A DNA stretch of 64,000 nucleotides. Source: Aralia elata (taxonomy: Eukaryota > Streptophyta > Magnoliopsida > Apiales > Araliaceae). This document shows positions 1-10,678 of the stretch, one piece after another; the first letter of the stretch is position 1, and the number at the start of each line of letters is the position of its first letter. The position numbers and the translations under genes are program-made. Below the pieces are notes generated by a model, which saw only the letters and a program-made list of their open reading frames with translations, was not told where the DNA came from and searched no databases. The stretch is from the NCBI GenBank assembly GCA_034770075.1, contig JAVJAP010000202.1, forward strand, positions 186,001 to 250,000, in the 5' to 3' direction.

Positions 1-1
1 G

Positions 2-2644
2 CTGAGGCTTTGTATCGACTATCGGGAGTTGAACAAAGTAACGATCAAGAATAAGTATCCGTTGCCCAGGATCGACGATTTGTTTGATCAGTTGAAGGGG
101 GCGAAATACTTTTCTAAAATAGATCTGAGAACGGGATATCACCAGTTGAAGGTGAGGGGAGAGGACGTACCTAAGACAGCGTTCAGGACTCGTTACGGCC
201 ATTATGAGTTCCTGGTGATGTCATTTGGGTTAACGAATGCACCGGCTGCATTTATGGATTTAATGAATAGAGTGTTCAAGCAGCATTTGGACAAATTTGT
301 AGTGGTGTTCATAGATGATATTCTAGTCTACTCTTTGACATGGGAAGATCATGCTGAACACCTAAGAATAGTGATGGAAACCTTGAGGAGGGAGAAGTTG
401 TATGCGAAATTCTCGAAATGCGAATTTTGGCTAGAGAGAGTCCACTTTTTGGGACACGTGATTGACAAAGATGGTATATCCGTAGACCCAGCGAAGGTGG
501 AGGCGGTTATTAATTGGGAACAGCCAAAGACGCCGACAGAAGTGCGTAGTTTCTTAGGGTTAGCGGGCTACTATCGGAGATTTATTCAGGATTTTTCGAA
601 GATAGCAACCCCATTAACCCAATTGACGAGGAAGGCGGTAAAGTATGTTTGGACGGAGAAGTGCGAGGAGAGCTTCCGAGAGCTCAAGAAAAGGTTGAGC
701 GAGGCGCCAGTATTATCCTTACCAGATGATACAGGTAATTTTGTAGTTTATAGTGATGCGTCACACAAGGGACTTGGATGCGTGCTTATGCAGCACGGTA
801 AAGTCATTGCGTATGCGTCACGCCAGTTGAAAGATTATGAGAGGGGATACCCTACTCATGATCTCGAATTGGCAGCCGTTGTGTTTGCCCTGAAGATTTG
901 GAGGCATTACTTATACGGCGAGAAATGTGAGATATACACGGACCACAAAAGTCTAAAGTATATTTTCACACAAAAGGAGTTGAATATGAGGCAGAGGAGG
1001 TGGTTAGAATTGATCAAAGATTATGATTGTGAGATTCTATATCACCCGGGGAAGGCGAATGTAGTGGCCGATGCCTTAAGTAGGAAGGGTCGGGGGAAGT
1101 TGTCAATGTTAACGGCTCAAGATGAGCTAATAACAGAGATGGCTAAACTAGAGATAGAAGTGAGGTTCCCGATAGAATCGGGAGAGAAGTTGTTCACAAT
1201 AGAGACTCGTCCAATCTTATTGGACCGAGTAAAAGAAGCACAACTTAGCGATGAGGAGTGCAAGGGAATAAGGCAGAGAATTTCCCAAGGAGAGGAAATT
1301 AAGTATAAACTCGATAATGATGGAGTGATGAGATTTGAAGGAAGAATTTGGGTACCGCCAGTACCCGAGTTACGAGAAGAGATTTTGCAAGAGGCCCATA
1401 GTTCGAGGTACTCGATCCATCCAGGAAGTACAAAAATGTATCAAGACCTCAGACTACATTTTTGGTGGCCGAACATGAAGAGAGAAGTCGCAGAGTACGT
1501 TAGTAGGTGCTTGACTTGTCAGAGAGTCAAGGCCGAGCATCAGAGACCAAGTGGGTTGCTTCAACCCTTAGAGATTCCAGAGTGGAAGTGGGAGCATATC
1601 ACGATGGATTTTGTGGTAGGACTCCCAACAACGCAGAAGGGATACGACGCTATATGGGTCATAGTGGATCGTTTGACGAAATCGGCGCATTTCTTGCCGA
1701 TCAGAATTAGGTTCAAATTAGACCAGCTAGCTAAACTCTATGTTAAGGAAATTGTTTCTAGACATGGAGTGCCAACTTCGATTGTGTCGGATCGGGATCC
1801 GCGTTTTACTTCAAATTTTTGGAGGAGTCTACAAGAGCAATTGGGAACACAGCTGAGGTTGAGCACGGCGTATCATCCTCAAACAGACGGGCAGAGCGAG
1901 CGGACGATACAGACTTTAGAAGATATGCTACGGGCATGTGTGATGGACTTTAAAGGGAATTGGGACGACCACCTACCTTTAGTTGAATTTGCTTATAATA
2001 ATAGTTATCACGCAAGTATAGGCATGCCGCCTTACGAAGCGTTGTACGGGAGAAAATGCAGAACGCCATTGTGCTGGGATGAGGTAGGGGAACGCAAATT
2101 GTTGGGACCAGAATTGGTACAACAAACTGCGGAGATCGTCAAGGTAATAAGAGCAAGACTAATTGCAGCTCAGGACCGACAGAAGAAATATGCAGACAAG
2201 CATCGCCAGAAAAGAGACTTCGACGTCGGTAGCTATGTATTTTTAAAGGTGTCTCCCTGGAAGGGGAAGATACGTTTCGGGAAAAAGGGGAAGCTGAGTC
2301 CAAGGTTTATAGGACCGTTTGAAGTATTGAGAAGGGTAGGAGAAGTGGCTTATGAGGTAGCCTTACCTCCTGAGTTAGAACATATCCATAACGTGTTTCA
2401 CGTGTCGGTACTACGACCCTATAAGCAAGACTATAAGCATGTGATAGAGTATGAACCTATTCAGGTTGAGAAAGACTTAACTTATGAAGAAATTCCTATC
2501 CAGATAATTGATAAGAAAGAGCAAGTCTTACGAAGTAAGACCATATATTCTGTGAAGGTAGTATGGAGGAACCACAACGCCGAAGAAGCGACGTGGGAAC
2601 TCGAAGATAAGATGAAGAAGAATTATCCCCATCTTTTTGTTTAA
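2..2644 (+). CDS. Ty3/gypsy chromovirus pol (RT, RNase H, integrase, chromodomain), 5' part outside window
   Basis: This is the C-terminal part of a retrotransposon polyprotein; the frame is open from base 2, so there is no true start in the window. In order it shows the reverse-transcriptase fingers (LCIDYRELNKV), palm with FIDD catalytic box, RNase H (YSDASHKGLG, YTDHKSL, DALSRK), integrase HHCC finger (HSSRYSIHPG to CLTCQRVK), integrase core (MDFVVG, VSDRDPRF, QSERTIQ carrying D, D and E) and a C-terminal chromodomain-like segment (VKVVWRNHNAEEATWELE). About 880 codons are free of stops and all catalytic residues I can check are present. The chromodomain points to the Tekay/Del type. The protein is closely similar to that of element B (52439-55819), although the two elements have largely different LTRs. 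The polypurine tract and 3' LTR follow at once. Confidence 0.95.
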   Translation: MRLCIDYRELNKVTIKNKYPLPRIDDLFDQLKGAKYFSKIDLRTGYHQLKVRGEDVPKTAFRTRYGHYEFLVMSFGLTNAPAAFMDLMNRVFKQHLDKFVVVFIDDILVYSLTWEDHAEHLRIVMETLRREKLYAKFSKCEFWLERVHFLGHVIDKDGISVDPAKVEAVINWEQPKTPTEVRSFLGLAGYYRRFIQDFSKIATPLTQLTRKAVKYVWTEKCEESFRELKKRLSEAPVLSLPDDTGNFVVYSDASHKGLGCVLMQHGKVIAYASRQLKDYERGYPTHDLELAAVVFALKIWRHYLYGEKCEIYTDHKSLKYIFTQKELNMRQRRWLELIKDYDCEILYHPGKANVVADALSRKGRGKLSMLTAQDELITEMAKLEIEVRFPIESGEKLFTIETRPILLDRVKEAQLSDEECKGIRQRISQGEEIKYKLDNDGVMRFEGRIWVPPVPELREEILQEAHSSRYSIHPGSTKMYQDLRLHFWWPNMKREVAEYVSRCLTCQRVKAEHQRPSGLLQPLEIPEWKWEHITMDFVVGLPTTQKGYDAIWVIVDRLTKSAHFLPIRIRFKLDQLAKLYVKEIVSRHGVPTSIVSDRDPRFTSNFWRSLQEQLGTQLRLSTAYHPQTDGQSERTIQTLEDMLRACVMDFKGNWDDHLPLVEFAYNNSYHASIGMPPYEALYGRKCRTPLCWDEVGERKLLGPELVQQTAEIVKVIRARLIAAQDRQKKYADKHRQKRDFDVGSYVFLKVSPWKGKIRFGKKGKLSPRFIGPFEVLRRVGEVAYEVALPPELEHIHNVFHVSVLRPYKQDYKHVIEYEPIQVEKDLTYEEIPIQIIDKKEQVLRSKTIYSVKVVWRNHNAEEATWELEDKMKKNYPHLFV

Positions 2645-2676
2645 CCTTATGTCGTAATTCTGGGGACAGAATTCTT

Positions 2677-2691
2677 ATAAGGGGGGGAGGA
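2677..2691 (+). other. Polypurine tract of element T1
   Basis: A G-rich purine run ends one base before the LTR terminus TGTAACG. In retroelements this tract primes plus-strand DNA synthesis. A short upstream motif, ATTCTGGGGACAGAATTC, forms a near-perfect inverted repeat and also precedes the tract in element B. Confidence 0.85.
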
Positions 2692-3400
2692 TGTAACGAT
2701 CGCGGATCGTGGGTAGCTTTGTAACACGAGCATGTGAATTTTATTGAATAAATTGAACTTTTATTAATATTATTCCGTGTTATGTGTTTGAATATTTTAT
2801 TACTACTTATGATGTGTAGGTAATAATTTTTGATTGTTATTATTTTTATTGAAGTTGATTAAATCATTAGAGAAATAGCACTAAAGCGCTATTTATGCCA
2901 TAGACGCCTTTTTCGATTTTAGGACTTTTCATAATTTCGCCAAAGCATTAATGAGAGGGATTAATAATCCAAGTGTAGGATTTATTAGAAGCCCAATTGG
3001 TTTTTATTTGAGGCCCAATAGACTATTAAATTAGAAGTGCAATAGTGGCCCAAATAGTAGCCCATAACCCATGGGCAAGACCATGAACCAAACCCACCAT
3101 CCATGACCCAAACCCATGACCCATGAAGGGAAATGGGTAATATATTGCAGCTGGTCATTTGGAGAGGAAGAGTACGGGAGAAGGAGGAAGAGAGGGAGAG
3201 GAGAAGCCAAGAACGTGGGAAGAGCATGGGGAGGAACAATCTGCATTTGGTAGAGGAAAAGGAGAGAATAAACCTATGGGGAGAAGGGAGGGGAGTACCC
3301 GAGTCTTGGAGGAGCCAAAGCTCACTCCCCCAGCCATCGGGAGCTGCCTTGGCAGAGCACGCCCATCCCCTATCACCTCGTTGAAGCTCAGTTCTTCTTC

Positions 3401-3408
3401 TATAAATA
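3401..3408 (+). promoter_or_regulatory. TATA box of the T1 LTR
   Basis: TATAAATA lies about 0.7 kb into the LTR in otherwise mixed sequence. The transcription start would be about 30 bases downstream. The call rests on the motif and its position only. Confidence 0.6.
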
Positions 3409-4371
3409 CTTCCCCATTGCTTAGCCACCATTTCTTTGATTGTTGCTTAGTAAGATAGCTGAGAAATTGAGAGTGTAAGAGTTAAGTGTGTGTGGGTGAA
3501 TTGAGGAAGGAGAAAGAGTATTGTAGCAGCTGTTATTAATCCAATTAGCAACCCAGAAGAAGCTTCAAGAGGTTAGTAATAAGGAACCTAACTCATTTCC
3601 ATAATAGCTTCAAGTTCATGGTGTTTACTTTGATTGCTTGGGGAATAAATGTTGTTGTTGTTGTTGCTTAGTTGTTCATGAACAAGAATAGGTGTTGTTT
3701 ACACCTTAGAACATTATTAATAATCTGTAAAAGAGGATTTCTATGAAGAAATCTGGGCTAACCTATGATTATATGTCTATGAAATCAAGTTTCTAAGACT
3801 ACGCCCACAACGTGTTCGATTAAATGCTCCAATGAGAAAGATTGGTTGAAATGTGAGAATTAGATGTTATTGTTTTAGTAGTTATTCGTGAATGAGTATT
3901 TATGTTGTTAACACCTTAAAACCTTGTTAATAAGTGCTAAGGTGGAACGAGGAATGAAAACACAAGCATGTGCATAAAGGAGGAAGATATGGACCGTTTT
4001 GGACTTACATTGTGTGATGATTCGAAACTAGAAGTTAAGTTCAAGGGTGTTATGATGTACTCTTATGAGTGATGAGTATCACCCAATTGGAACGAGGGTA
4101 AGAGCTTTAGAAATGAAACCATGGCAAACGATTTAGTAAACTATGCCTTAATAGGAAAACTTAGATGATCGATGACCTTCGAATCAATTCTGGCATTGTT
4201 GTGTTATCAATCAAATTCTAAGCTTTTGGGTAGTTATAGTACATTAAGTTAGGAGTCTGTAGGCTTTGGAATGAACACATTCCGACTTCGGATGAGGGAG
4301 TTATGACATTTGGGAGTAAATGTGTCAAAACAGAGCATGCTGGAAATTCAGGGGAGAAGAAAACCATGTTT

Positions 4372-4463
4372 GGGCGTACGTACGCCGCCCTTACGCCGAA
4401 GCTACTGACTTGGGCGTACGTACGCCGGTCACAGGCTTAATTTGGGCGTAGCTACGCCGGGCC
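4372..4463 (+). repeat. Cluster of GC-rich palindromes in the T1 LTR
   Basis: GGCGTACGTACGCC occurs twice (4373-4386, 4413-4426) and the variant GGCGTAGCTACGCC once (4445-4458). All three are perfect palindromes, so the variant keeps self-complementarity. They stand in an AT-richer LTR and are followed by a GGGCGTAACTTTC segment. Confidence 0.85.
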
Positions 4464-5793
4464 AATGTTAGGCCAAAATCAGCTTTGACCTCCTTTAGTA
4501 AAATGGGCGTAACTTTCTCATACGAACTCCGTTTTGGATGATTCAAGATGTTTCGGAAAGCTAAGAAGTAGAACTACAACTTCCATTGATTAGAATTGAA
4601 AGCTATTGCCTTGATCAATTTCTAAATTGGCCATTTTTAGGACTATTGTGCATTAGGAAGCAAAAACGAGACGTCGTACATGCACGTATGTAACGTGTAA
4701 TGCTTCCAACACTAAAATTTATTGTTTTAAGTTCTAAAACTTGTACATTATGTTTTATAATGACTCTTAGCATTAATCAATGATGGATTAGACAAGTGTA
4801 TGAGCATGCTAAACTTATACATATGAGACGAATCGGGCGTGCGTTGTGCAAACGTCGAAACGTCGTGTCAAGTGTGTGTAACCTTGTTTGGTATTATGTT
4901 TTCTAATTAGAATGAAACATTATAGTGTAATGTAAACCAATATTTGGCATCAATTATGTGGCTAATTGGTATGTGGATACGTACTTAAATGTGTAGGATT
5001 TTTGAAGGACGATTAACGTCAAGTAGTAGCAAGCGCTTAAGGCAAGTTTTCTAACGCTTGTCTAACCCTTGTGTTGGGCAAGTTTATTTGATTCATTTGA
5101 TTATATTCTCATGACTCTCATGCAATGTTTGAAGTTTCGATTTACACAATACATATATGGTTGTGTGAATTCCTTACTTATGTAAATCCTTCAGTATTTG
5201 CACAAGTATTCGAGCTATGTTATGACATAAATTGTTGAAGCTTTCAAGTTCACATATATATGAACTGTTATAGAGAACGTCGATGCCATTTGATTCGGCT
5301 AGACAGATATTGAAATGTTTTATTGATTTGATAATAAATCCTTGAGATGTTATTGATGATTAAGTAGAGCTATCCAACCGAATTGTTTTGGTTAGGATTC
5401 CGAGACATGAATGAGATGAACAACCCTAATATTAGGGGCAGTTTTTATTTAGTCAGTTATTCTGACAAGGCATCGAGCGCCTAAATAAACGCATATAGTC
5501 GTTTCCAGGTAGAGTGTTGATCAACATAGAGTACAATAGGCTGATCACCTAGAAGTGCTCGTAAGCAAGACGGTTTGCAGTGATATTGCTGTGTACCTTT
5601 TCAAGAAAGCAAAAGAAAGTTCAAGGTCTTATGACCACTCAATGTCGTTTCAAAAATATATTTTTAAAACGAAAGCAAAGTATTATTCTTGTTTATTCAG
5701 AATATTTCACAACTATTGTTCAGTTGTCGAAGAGAAATGATATGATTGATGATATTGTTGTTATGCAACTGTTATACTTGCTGGGCAATTGAA

Positions 5794-5887
5794 TGCTCAT
5801 TCTTGCTTTATATTAAACATTGCAGCTAAGTCCGAGCGGGCCGAAGGTTCCGGTAAGGACAAGGGAAAGGGCAAGATGAACGTCTAG
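5794..5887 (+). other. Conserved LTR block: TGCTCATTCTTGC motif, acceptor-like TTGCAG, short Lys/Gly-rich ORF
   Basis: TGCTCATTCTTGC (5794) is followed by CATTGCAG and an open frame from 5822 reading AAKSERAEGSGKDKGKGKMNV, then a stop (5885-5887). Equivalent blocks occur in every other Tekay-like LTR type in the window. It could be a 3' splice site opening a short exon; function is unknown. Confidence 0.6.
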
Positions 5888-6099
5888 ATGGCGTCATAGT
5901 CTATTTGTATTAGAAATGTTGTAATACTAAGACTTATTACGTATTTGGAATGATGTTATGGTAATAGAACCTGGGATTGAGAGTAAGACGTGTTGTAATA
6001 ATATAGTAATTACATTCATGTCTATTATGTTGTATGGAATGGGATGTACCGTGTAGCACCGGATTCGGGTTTGAGATACCCGGATTTGGGGGCGTCACA

Positions 6100-6291
6100 C
6101 CGAGAATCGCTGGGAAACGTGCCACGTCATTCCGCTTTGATCGTTGTCGTGTCGACTTTGATCGCACTTCATTGCGGCGGCTCCGAGTGTTTGTACTTAT
6201 GTCCACCTTTCGTTCTCGTAGGCTGGGTTAACTGACGATTTTGTCCTCCTGTCAGGGTTAGTATACGAAGTGCAAAATTTGGGTGTCTACA
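6100..6291 (+). mobile_element. 3' end of a Tat/Ogre-like gypsy LTR, interrupted by T1
   Basis: This stretch aligns with the last ~190 bases of the solo LTR at 10679-12787, sharing ACGTGCCAC, GAGTGTTTGTACTT and the terminal GCAAAATTTGGGTGTCTACA. It therefore marks the right-hand end of an older LTR that T1 entered. Beyond 6291 the sequence switches to N2 internal DNA, so this LTR had itself inserted into N2. Confidence 0.8.
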
Positions 6292-6979
6292 GTTCACTTT
6301 TGATCCGGGAATTTGTCAAGGGGTTTATCTACGAATGCTCAAGATCATCAGACTGGTTTTTGATCCGGGAATTCGTGGATGGGAGATTATGCTACATGAA
6401 GAGTTCTACATGCTGATATTTGATCCAGGAGGATATAGGACTTTTCATAGTTTTATTTTCTTTTATTTTACTATATATGCATTTGATTTCTTAGGTAGAA
6501 ATTTTGATTGCGTGTTAGTTTTAGTTGCTTATTTAGTTTGTTTTGGTGTAGTTAATACTTTGAAAGTATCTGGAATATGTGTGGGAGAGCATCGTATTGA
6601 TGTGGACAAGATCGTGCGTAAAGGAGTTCGAAAGTTTGAGTTTCCAAGTTATGTTACGAGACGTTCGCAAGGTGTTATGCCAATTCGATCATTACTTGGA
6701 AAGAGATATTTACAAGATGTTCATGTCATTTCGAGGGAGTTGCCAGATGTTGTTGTGTTCTTTGCAGGAGTTGGCATTTTTGATGATTATTTTCATTTTC
6801 TTGCTTGCATTGTTGATATTGTTTATATATTTCATATGCTAGGTAAGGCTTGTGCTTATGAATTGTTTGATGCTACTAACTTAATATGTTTTCATGTAGG
6901 ATCAGATTTATACGTAAATCCTTTTCAAAAGGAGGGGATGTCAGATTTGAGGACAAATCCTTTTCAAGAGGAGGGGAAT
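6292..6979 (+). pseudogene. Degenerate 3' internal region of gypsy family N2
   Basis: It matches, in opposite orientation, 25559-26300 of the N2 copy near 25 kb. It contains repeated TTTGATCCGGGAATTCG-like units and ends with a purine-rich tract in the context NPFQEEGND just before the LTR. A frame is open from 6335 to 7531, but it runs into the LTR and has no recognisable domain, so I do not treat it as a gene. Its left part was lost to the Tat-like and T1 insertions. Confidence 0.65.
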
Positions 6980-8129
6980 GATGAGATCCTGACCAGGCTC
7001 GCATCAAATATTCGTCACTCAACTCGAGCTTCAAGGATTCATCAGTTGATCGCAAGTAATTGGGTTGAAATCTGTTCAAGGAAGTTGATAATGAAGCTCA
7101 ATTCAAGAAGATCACGAGAGGAGGATCAACTATGTAATTTGGGATTGCTAGATACCATCTATTTAGTAAGACCCAATCAACACAAGACAAGTCGAGGAGC
7201 AATGCACGGAACAATGGAGAAGGATTCAAGCTTCGTGGCAAAGCATTCATCAGTGGATATGATTCTAAGTTCATTCATTACGTTCTTCCAAAGATTCAAG
7301 TTCAATGAAGGGAACGAAAGAGGAGCAAAGAATCACGTTCGGGACGTAAAAGGGCAAAATGGTCAAATCTGCCAGAGCAGCGCGCGTCGCGCCAATTTTG
7401 TACTAGAGGCAGCGCGCCCCGCGCCAAGGAAGTGTGAGGGTTTCTGCAGGTGTTGCGCGGCCCGCGCCGCAGCAAGGCCAATTCCAGCGCGCCCCGCGCC
7501 AGGGCGTCAGAAAGTTCAGTGCGTTTTTTGAGGCAACGCGTTTTTCCAGATTTTTCAAGATTTAATTCCATGATTATAGAGATTTTTCATATCTTTTAGA
7601 TTTCTAATGTAATTAGGATATTTATTAGATATGATTTGATTTCCATATTAATTAGTTAGGTAGAATTTGATTTCCAATTGGATTTCTATTCCTTTTAGGA
7701 TTTAGGGTTTCTTAAGGTTTTATTCTATTAGTATAAATAGAATACATGGGTTATGTAATTCAATAAGATTTTATTCAATATAATTATTTGTGAGGTTTCT
7801 CATCTTTTGGTTCTTTAGAATTCCTAGATTAATTTCTTAGTTTTCTTGATATTCAATTATCAACTTATCATACAACAAATCACAGTTGTGTGTGGCATTA
7901 TTCTACCGCATCATTTAATCATACGGAGATTATCGTTTGAATTAAACGAGGGTCAAAGTGTTGTTGGTTTTTCATCCTTCATACATTCAAATTGCTTGAT
8001 CGACTATTCCAAGGTTTATCGTATATAATCAGGCGAGGGATTAAGGATTCGAAAGAGTTTCACCTTATAACTTGCTGGAAACGATCCAGGCGGCGACCAC
8101 CTCACGCAAGCGTGCCGTGGAGTCTATCA
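6980..8129 (+). mobile_element. 3' LTR of gypsy family N2 (left copy, ~1.15 kb)
   Basis: It begins TGATGAGATCCTGACCAGG after a GAGGAGGGGAA tract and ends GAGTCTATCA, the same termini as the N2 LTRs at 24335 and 32938 (reverse orientation). TATAAATA lies at 7732-7739. Both ends align well with those copies, but the middle does not: here it carries the CGCGCCCCGCGCC cluster, there GCCCCGGCGTC repeats. Confidence 0.85.
7378..7508 (+). repeat. Cluster of GCGCGCCCCGCGCC-type repeats in N2 LTR
   Basis: Four or five self-complementary GC blocks of 10-14 bases (for example GCGCGGCCCGCGCCGC) are spaced by about 25-35 AT-richer bases. The flanks align with other N2 LTRs while this cassette does not. 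Confidence 0.8.
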
Positions 8130-8605
8130 CTATCTATCTAAGGTTCACAGTATCCCATAACAGATAATAATTCTCGTCAGAACGTTATCTATGTTTGGAT
8201 ACCCTCACTTGGATGTATAGATTCATATCTTGTGGATATCTCTTTTATATCGATATTCCATATCTATCTGACATTCACAGTATCAATGATAAGATTGTCC
8301 TTAGAACTGAGGGGCGCATTCCGGTAAAGATGGCACCTTACCGGTGCTCATTAAGTGTAACTCCAGAGCTTATAGAACTCTCAATATCATTCAAATACCT
8401 TCATTCAGATGTATAGTTCGTATAGATACTGTATTTACTTAGTACAACTATGCTAAAGAAAGTAAAGATCAGAGTATAACGCATTCGATGTAATAGAAGA
8501 TGATAATATATTACATATTATTAAGTTCGGTTACGTCGTTCTCAGTACTAAGTTATTACAACAAAAGCCTTTAAAAGACTTAAAGTATTTAAAACAGTAA
8601 TTAAA

Positions 8606-8694
8606 CTAATTAACAGGTCCTTTCTCTTTATCGACCCCAGATGTGCCGGGATTAACATTTAAAACTGCAAAAGAAGATATGGGCAAGAATGAGC
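8606..8694 (-). other. Conserved LTR short-ORF block in D
   Basis: On the minus strand GCTCATTCTTGC (8694-8683) is followed by TTTTGCAG and an open frame from 8668 reading AVLNVNPGTSGVDKEKGPVN, then a stop at 8608-8606. The order and spacing match the blocks in the other Tekay-like LTRs, although the peptide has diverged. Confidence 0.55.
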
Positions 8695-9377
8695 TACAAA
8701 TGCTCAGCAAGTTCATTTAAAAATTTAAACACAATGTGTTTGATTTGAAAGATATCAATTGATGTATAACTAAGAGTTCTGTATATGAACCATATATTTC
8801 ATTTAGTTCTATCAGTGTTCAATGACTTAGAACCATTTGATTTCGGATATCTGGTAGGGGATCAGCCTCACCAATATCCTAGGAGTATTCATATCATCCT
8901 ACCATTTATGTCAATTTTATTTCATTGACGGTCACACTACCTTATCATAAGGCTTTCGAGATCACCTTATATCCAAGGTGTCCCATTTTACTCAGTATAA
9001 GATGTACTAAAATAATTTGGTTTGACACAACATTTTACGCTCGAATAAACAATATATGAATAATGATTCATTTCTTAAGTTATGCTGAACAAGAAGCAAT
9101 AACTTCACAATAATTGATAGCAAGATGTATAATACTTGCATAATATAAGTTGAGTAAGGTTAGGACACTTGCCTTAGCGTAGTTCGTTATAATTTGATAC
9201 AATTGGTCAACGTATGTAGTCTACGTACACCAATAATAAGCGTTAAAATTTATTTTAACATATATTACGCTAATCTAGACAAGTTTCATTAAGGTTCGAC
9301 GTTGATTCGGTATCTCGGTCGCGTCCTTAATAGCTAAACACATAGATTGTTCGATAAAACTTCATTTGAAAGCTTAA

Positions 9378-10075
9378 TTATTAGTCTAAATAATTTATTT
9401 ATTATTTATAACACTTTTAAAAGTTTAATATTATTTTTAAATAATTTTTATAAGCTTAGAAATATTTTTAAATATTTCTAAATGATTAAATTATCATTTA
9501 GAATATTTTAAAAACATTAATAAGTTATTTAAATGTTTTATTTATTATTTAGAATAATTTTAAATACTTAAAATATTATTTAAATGATTTATTTTATCAT
9601 TTATAATATTTTTAGAATTTATTTTATTATTAAAATAATTTATTTATTACTTAATAATAATTTCCAAAACTTAGTTTAATATTTATATGATTTATTTATC
9701 ATTTATAACATTTTTAAATATTTAATATATTATTTAAATGATTTATTTATCATTAATAATATTTAAATATTTAATATTTTATTTAATTATTATATATAAT
9801 AATTTTATTTACTTTAATATCATTTTTTAAATAATTAATATAATTATTTAATAATTTAATATCATTTTTAAATAATTAAAACAATTATTAAATGATTTAT
9901 TATAATTATTATTTATTATTTAATTAAATTAAATAATATTTCAGATTTATATAAAAATATTAAAAATGAATTTTTATAATTAAAAATGAATTTTCGAATA
10001 TAATTATTAATTATTAATTATTATTTAATAATTATTTATTATTTTATAATTTATTTAATTAATTTTTATTGAAAA
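9378..10075. repeat. AT-rich low-complexity stretch
   Basis: About 700 bases consist of TTTATTATTTAAAT-like units with many short inverted repeats such as AAATGATTTATTTATCATTT. No reading frame of note is present. It lies within LTR D; other Tekay-like LTRs here also hold an AT-rich section at a similar relative place (for example 30500-30900). Confidence 0.8.
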
Positions 10076-10364
10076 CCTTCGCAAAAGGGCTTTAGCAACA
10101 GTCTTCATAAGGTTTCTAGTTTCTGGGTTTGAAGGATGAATTTCGTCGCTAAAGGTGTTCTTCATGAAGAACACTTGGTCAATGTCAAACAGTGACTTTT
10201 GACCTCAAATTTCCCTTTGCTGTGTTGATATTTATGTTTGATTTTTGTTTGTTGTTAAACCTAGCATGGCAGAGTATAACGACATGTGAAAATTACACTC
10301 AAATTATATCATATCATGCTAGATAATTTATGGTCAAACTACCCCGTTCATAACTGTTCTTGAG

Positions 10365-10602
10365 TTTCTAGGTTACCCAGAAACTCAGTCAGTCATAACG
10401 GTCAACGTGGTTTGACTGCTTATAACTTTGATTTCAGTTTATCTTAATGTGTTTTGATGATTTATACTTGTAGATTACATGGCAAGGAATAGATACAAAC
10501 ATTTAGACTTCATAAATTATATCATGTGATCGAGATCTGGGCTTGACAAAGTCTTGTCAGAGTCTGTCAGGACCTTCATATGATTTCTGGGTTACCCAGA
10601 AA
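10365..10602 (-). repeat. Pair of TTTCTGGGTTACCCAGAAA-type palindromes in LTR D
   Basis: TTTCTAGGTTACCCAGAAA (10365-10383) and TTTCTGGGTTACCCAGAAA (10584-10602) are 19-base near-palindromes. Each is followed by CAGTC and a CATAACTT-like stretch. A third, partial copy is near 10118. The same TTTCTGGG/CCCAGAAA arms appear in the copia leader near 20075. Confidence 0.75.
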
Positions 10603-10678
10603 TCAGTCTTCCATGGTCAGTCAACGCCTTTTGACCACTCATAACTTTCAATCGTGAAATAATTTATGACTTCTACCA

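Larger units (their letters stand above)
2692..6099 (+). mobile_element. 3' LTR of chromodomain gypsy element T1 (about 3.4 kb)
   Basis: It starts TGTAACG directly after the polypurine tract and ends GGGGGCGTCACA, the same ending type as the other Tekay-like LTRs here. It contains a TATA box (3401), a donor-like site AAGAGGTTAGTAA near 3569, a palindrome cluster (4372-4463) and the conserved short-ORF block (5794-5887). The other LTR is outside the window. The next bases, CGAGA (6100-6104), would be the target-site duplication, which cannot be tested here. It lies inside a Tat/Ogre-like LTR whose remaining end follows at once. Confidence 0.88.

Noticed and set aside
3133..3458. Overlapping frames on both strands in the T1 LTR, rich in Arg/Glu or Ser/Pro
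   Set aside because: They come from a purine-rich stretch (GGAGAGGAGAAG-like) around the promoter region and show no domain; frames in all directions are equally open.
6335..7531. 398-codon plus-strand frame spanning the N2 3' region and LTR
   Set aside because: It crosses the purine tract and LTR border, has no recognised domain, and the matching region at 24958-26300 is interrupted, so it is not a gene.
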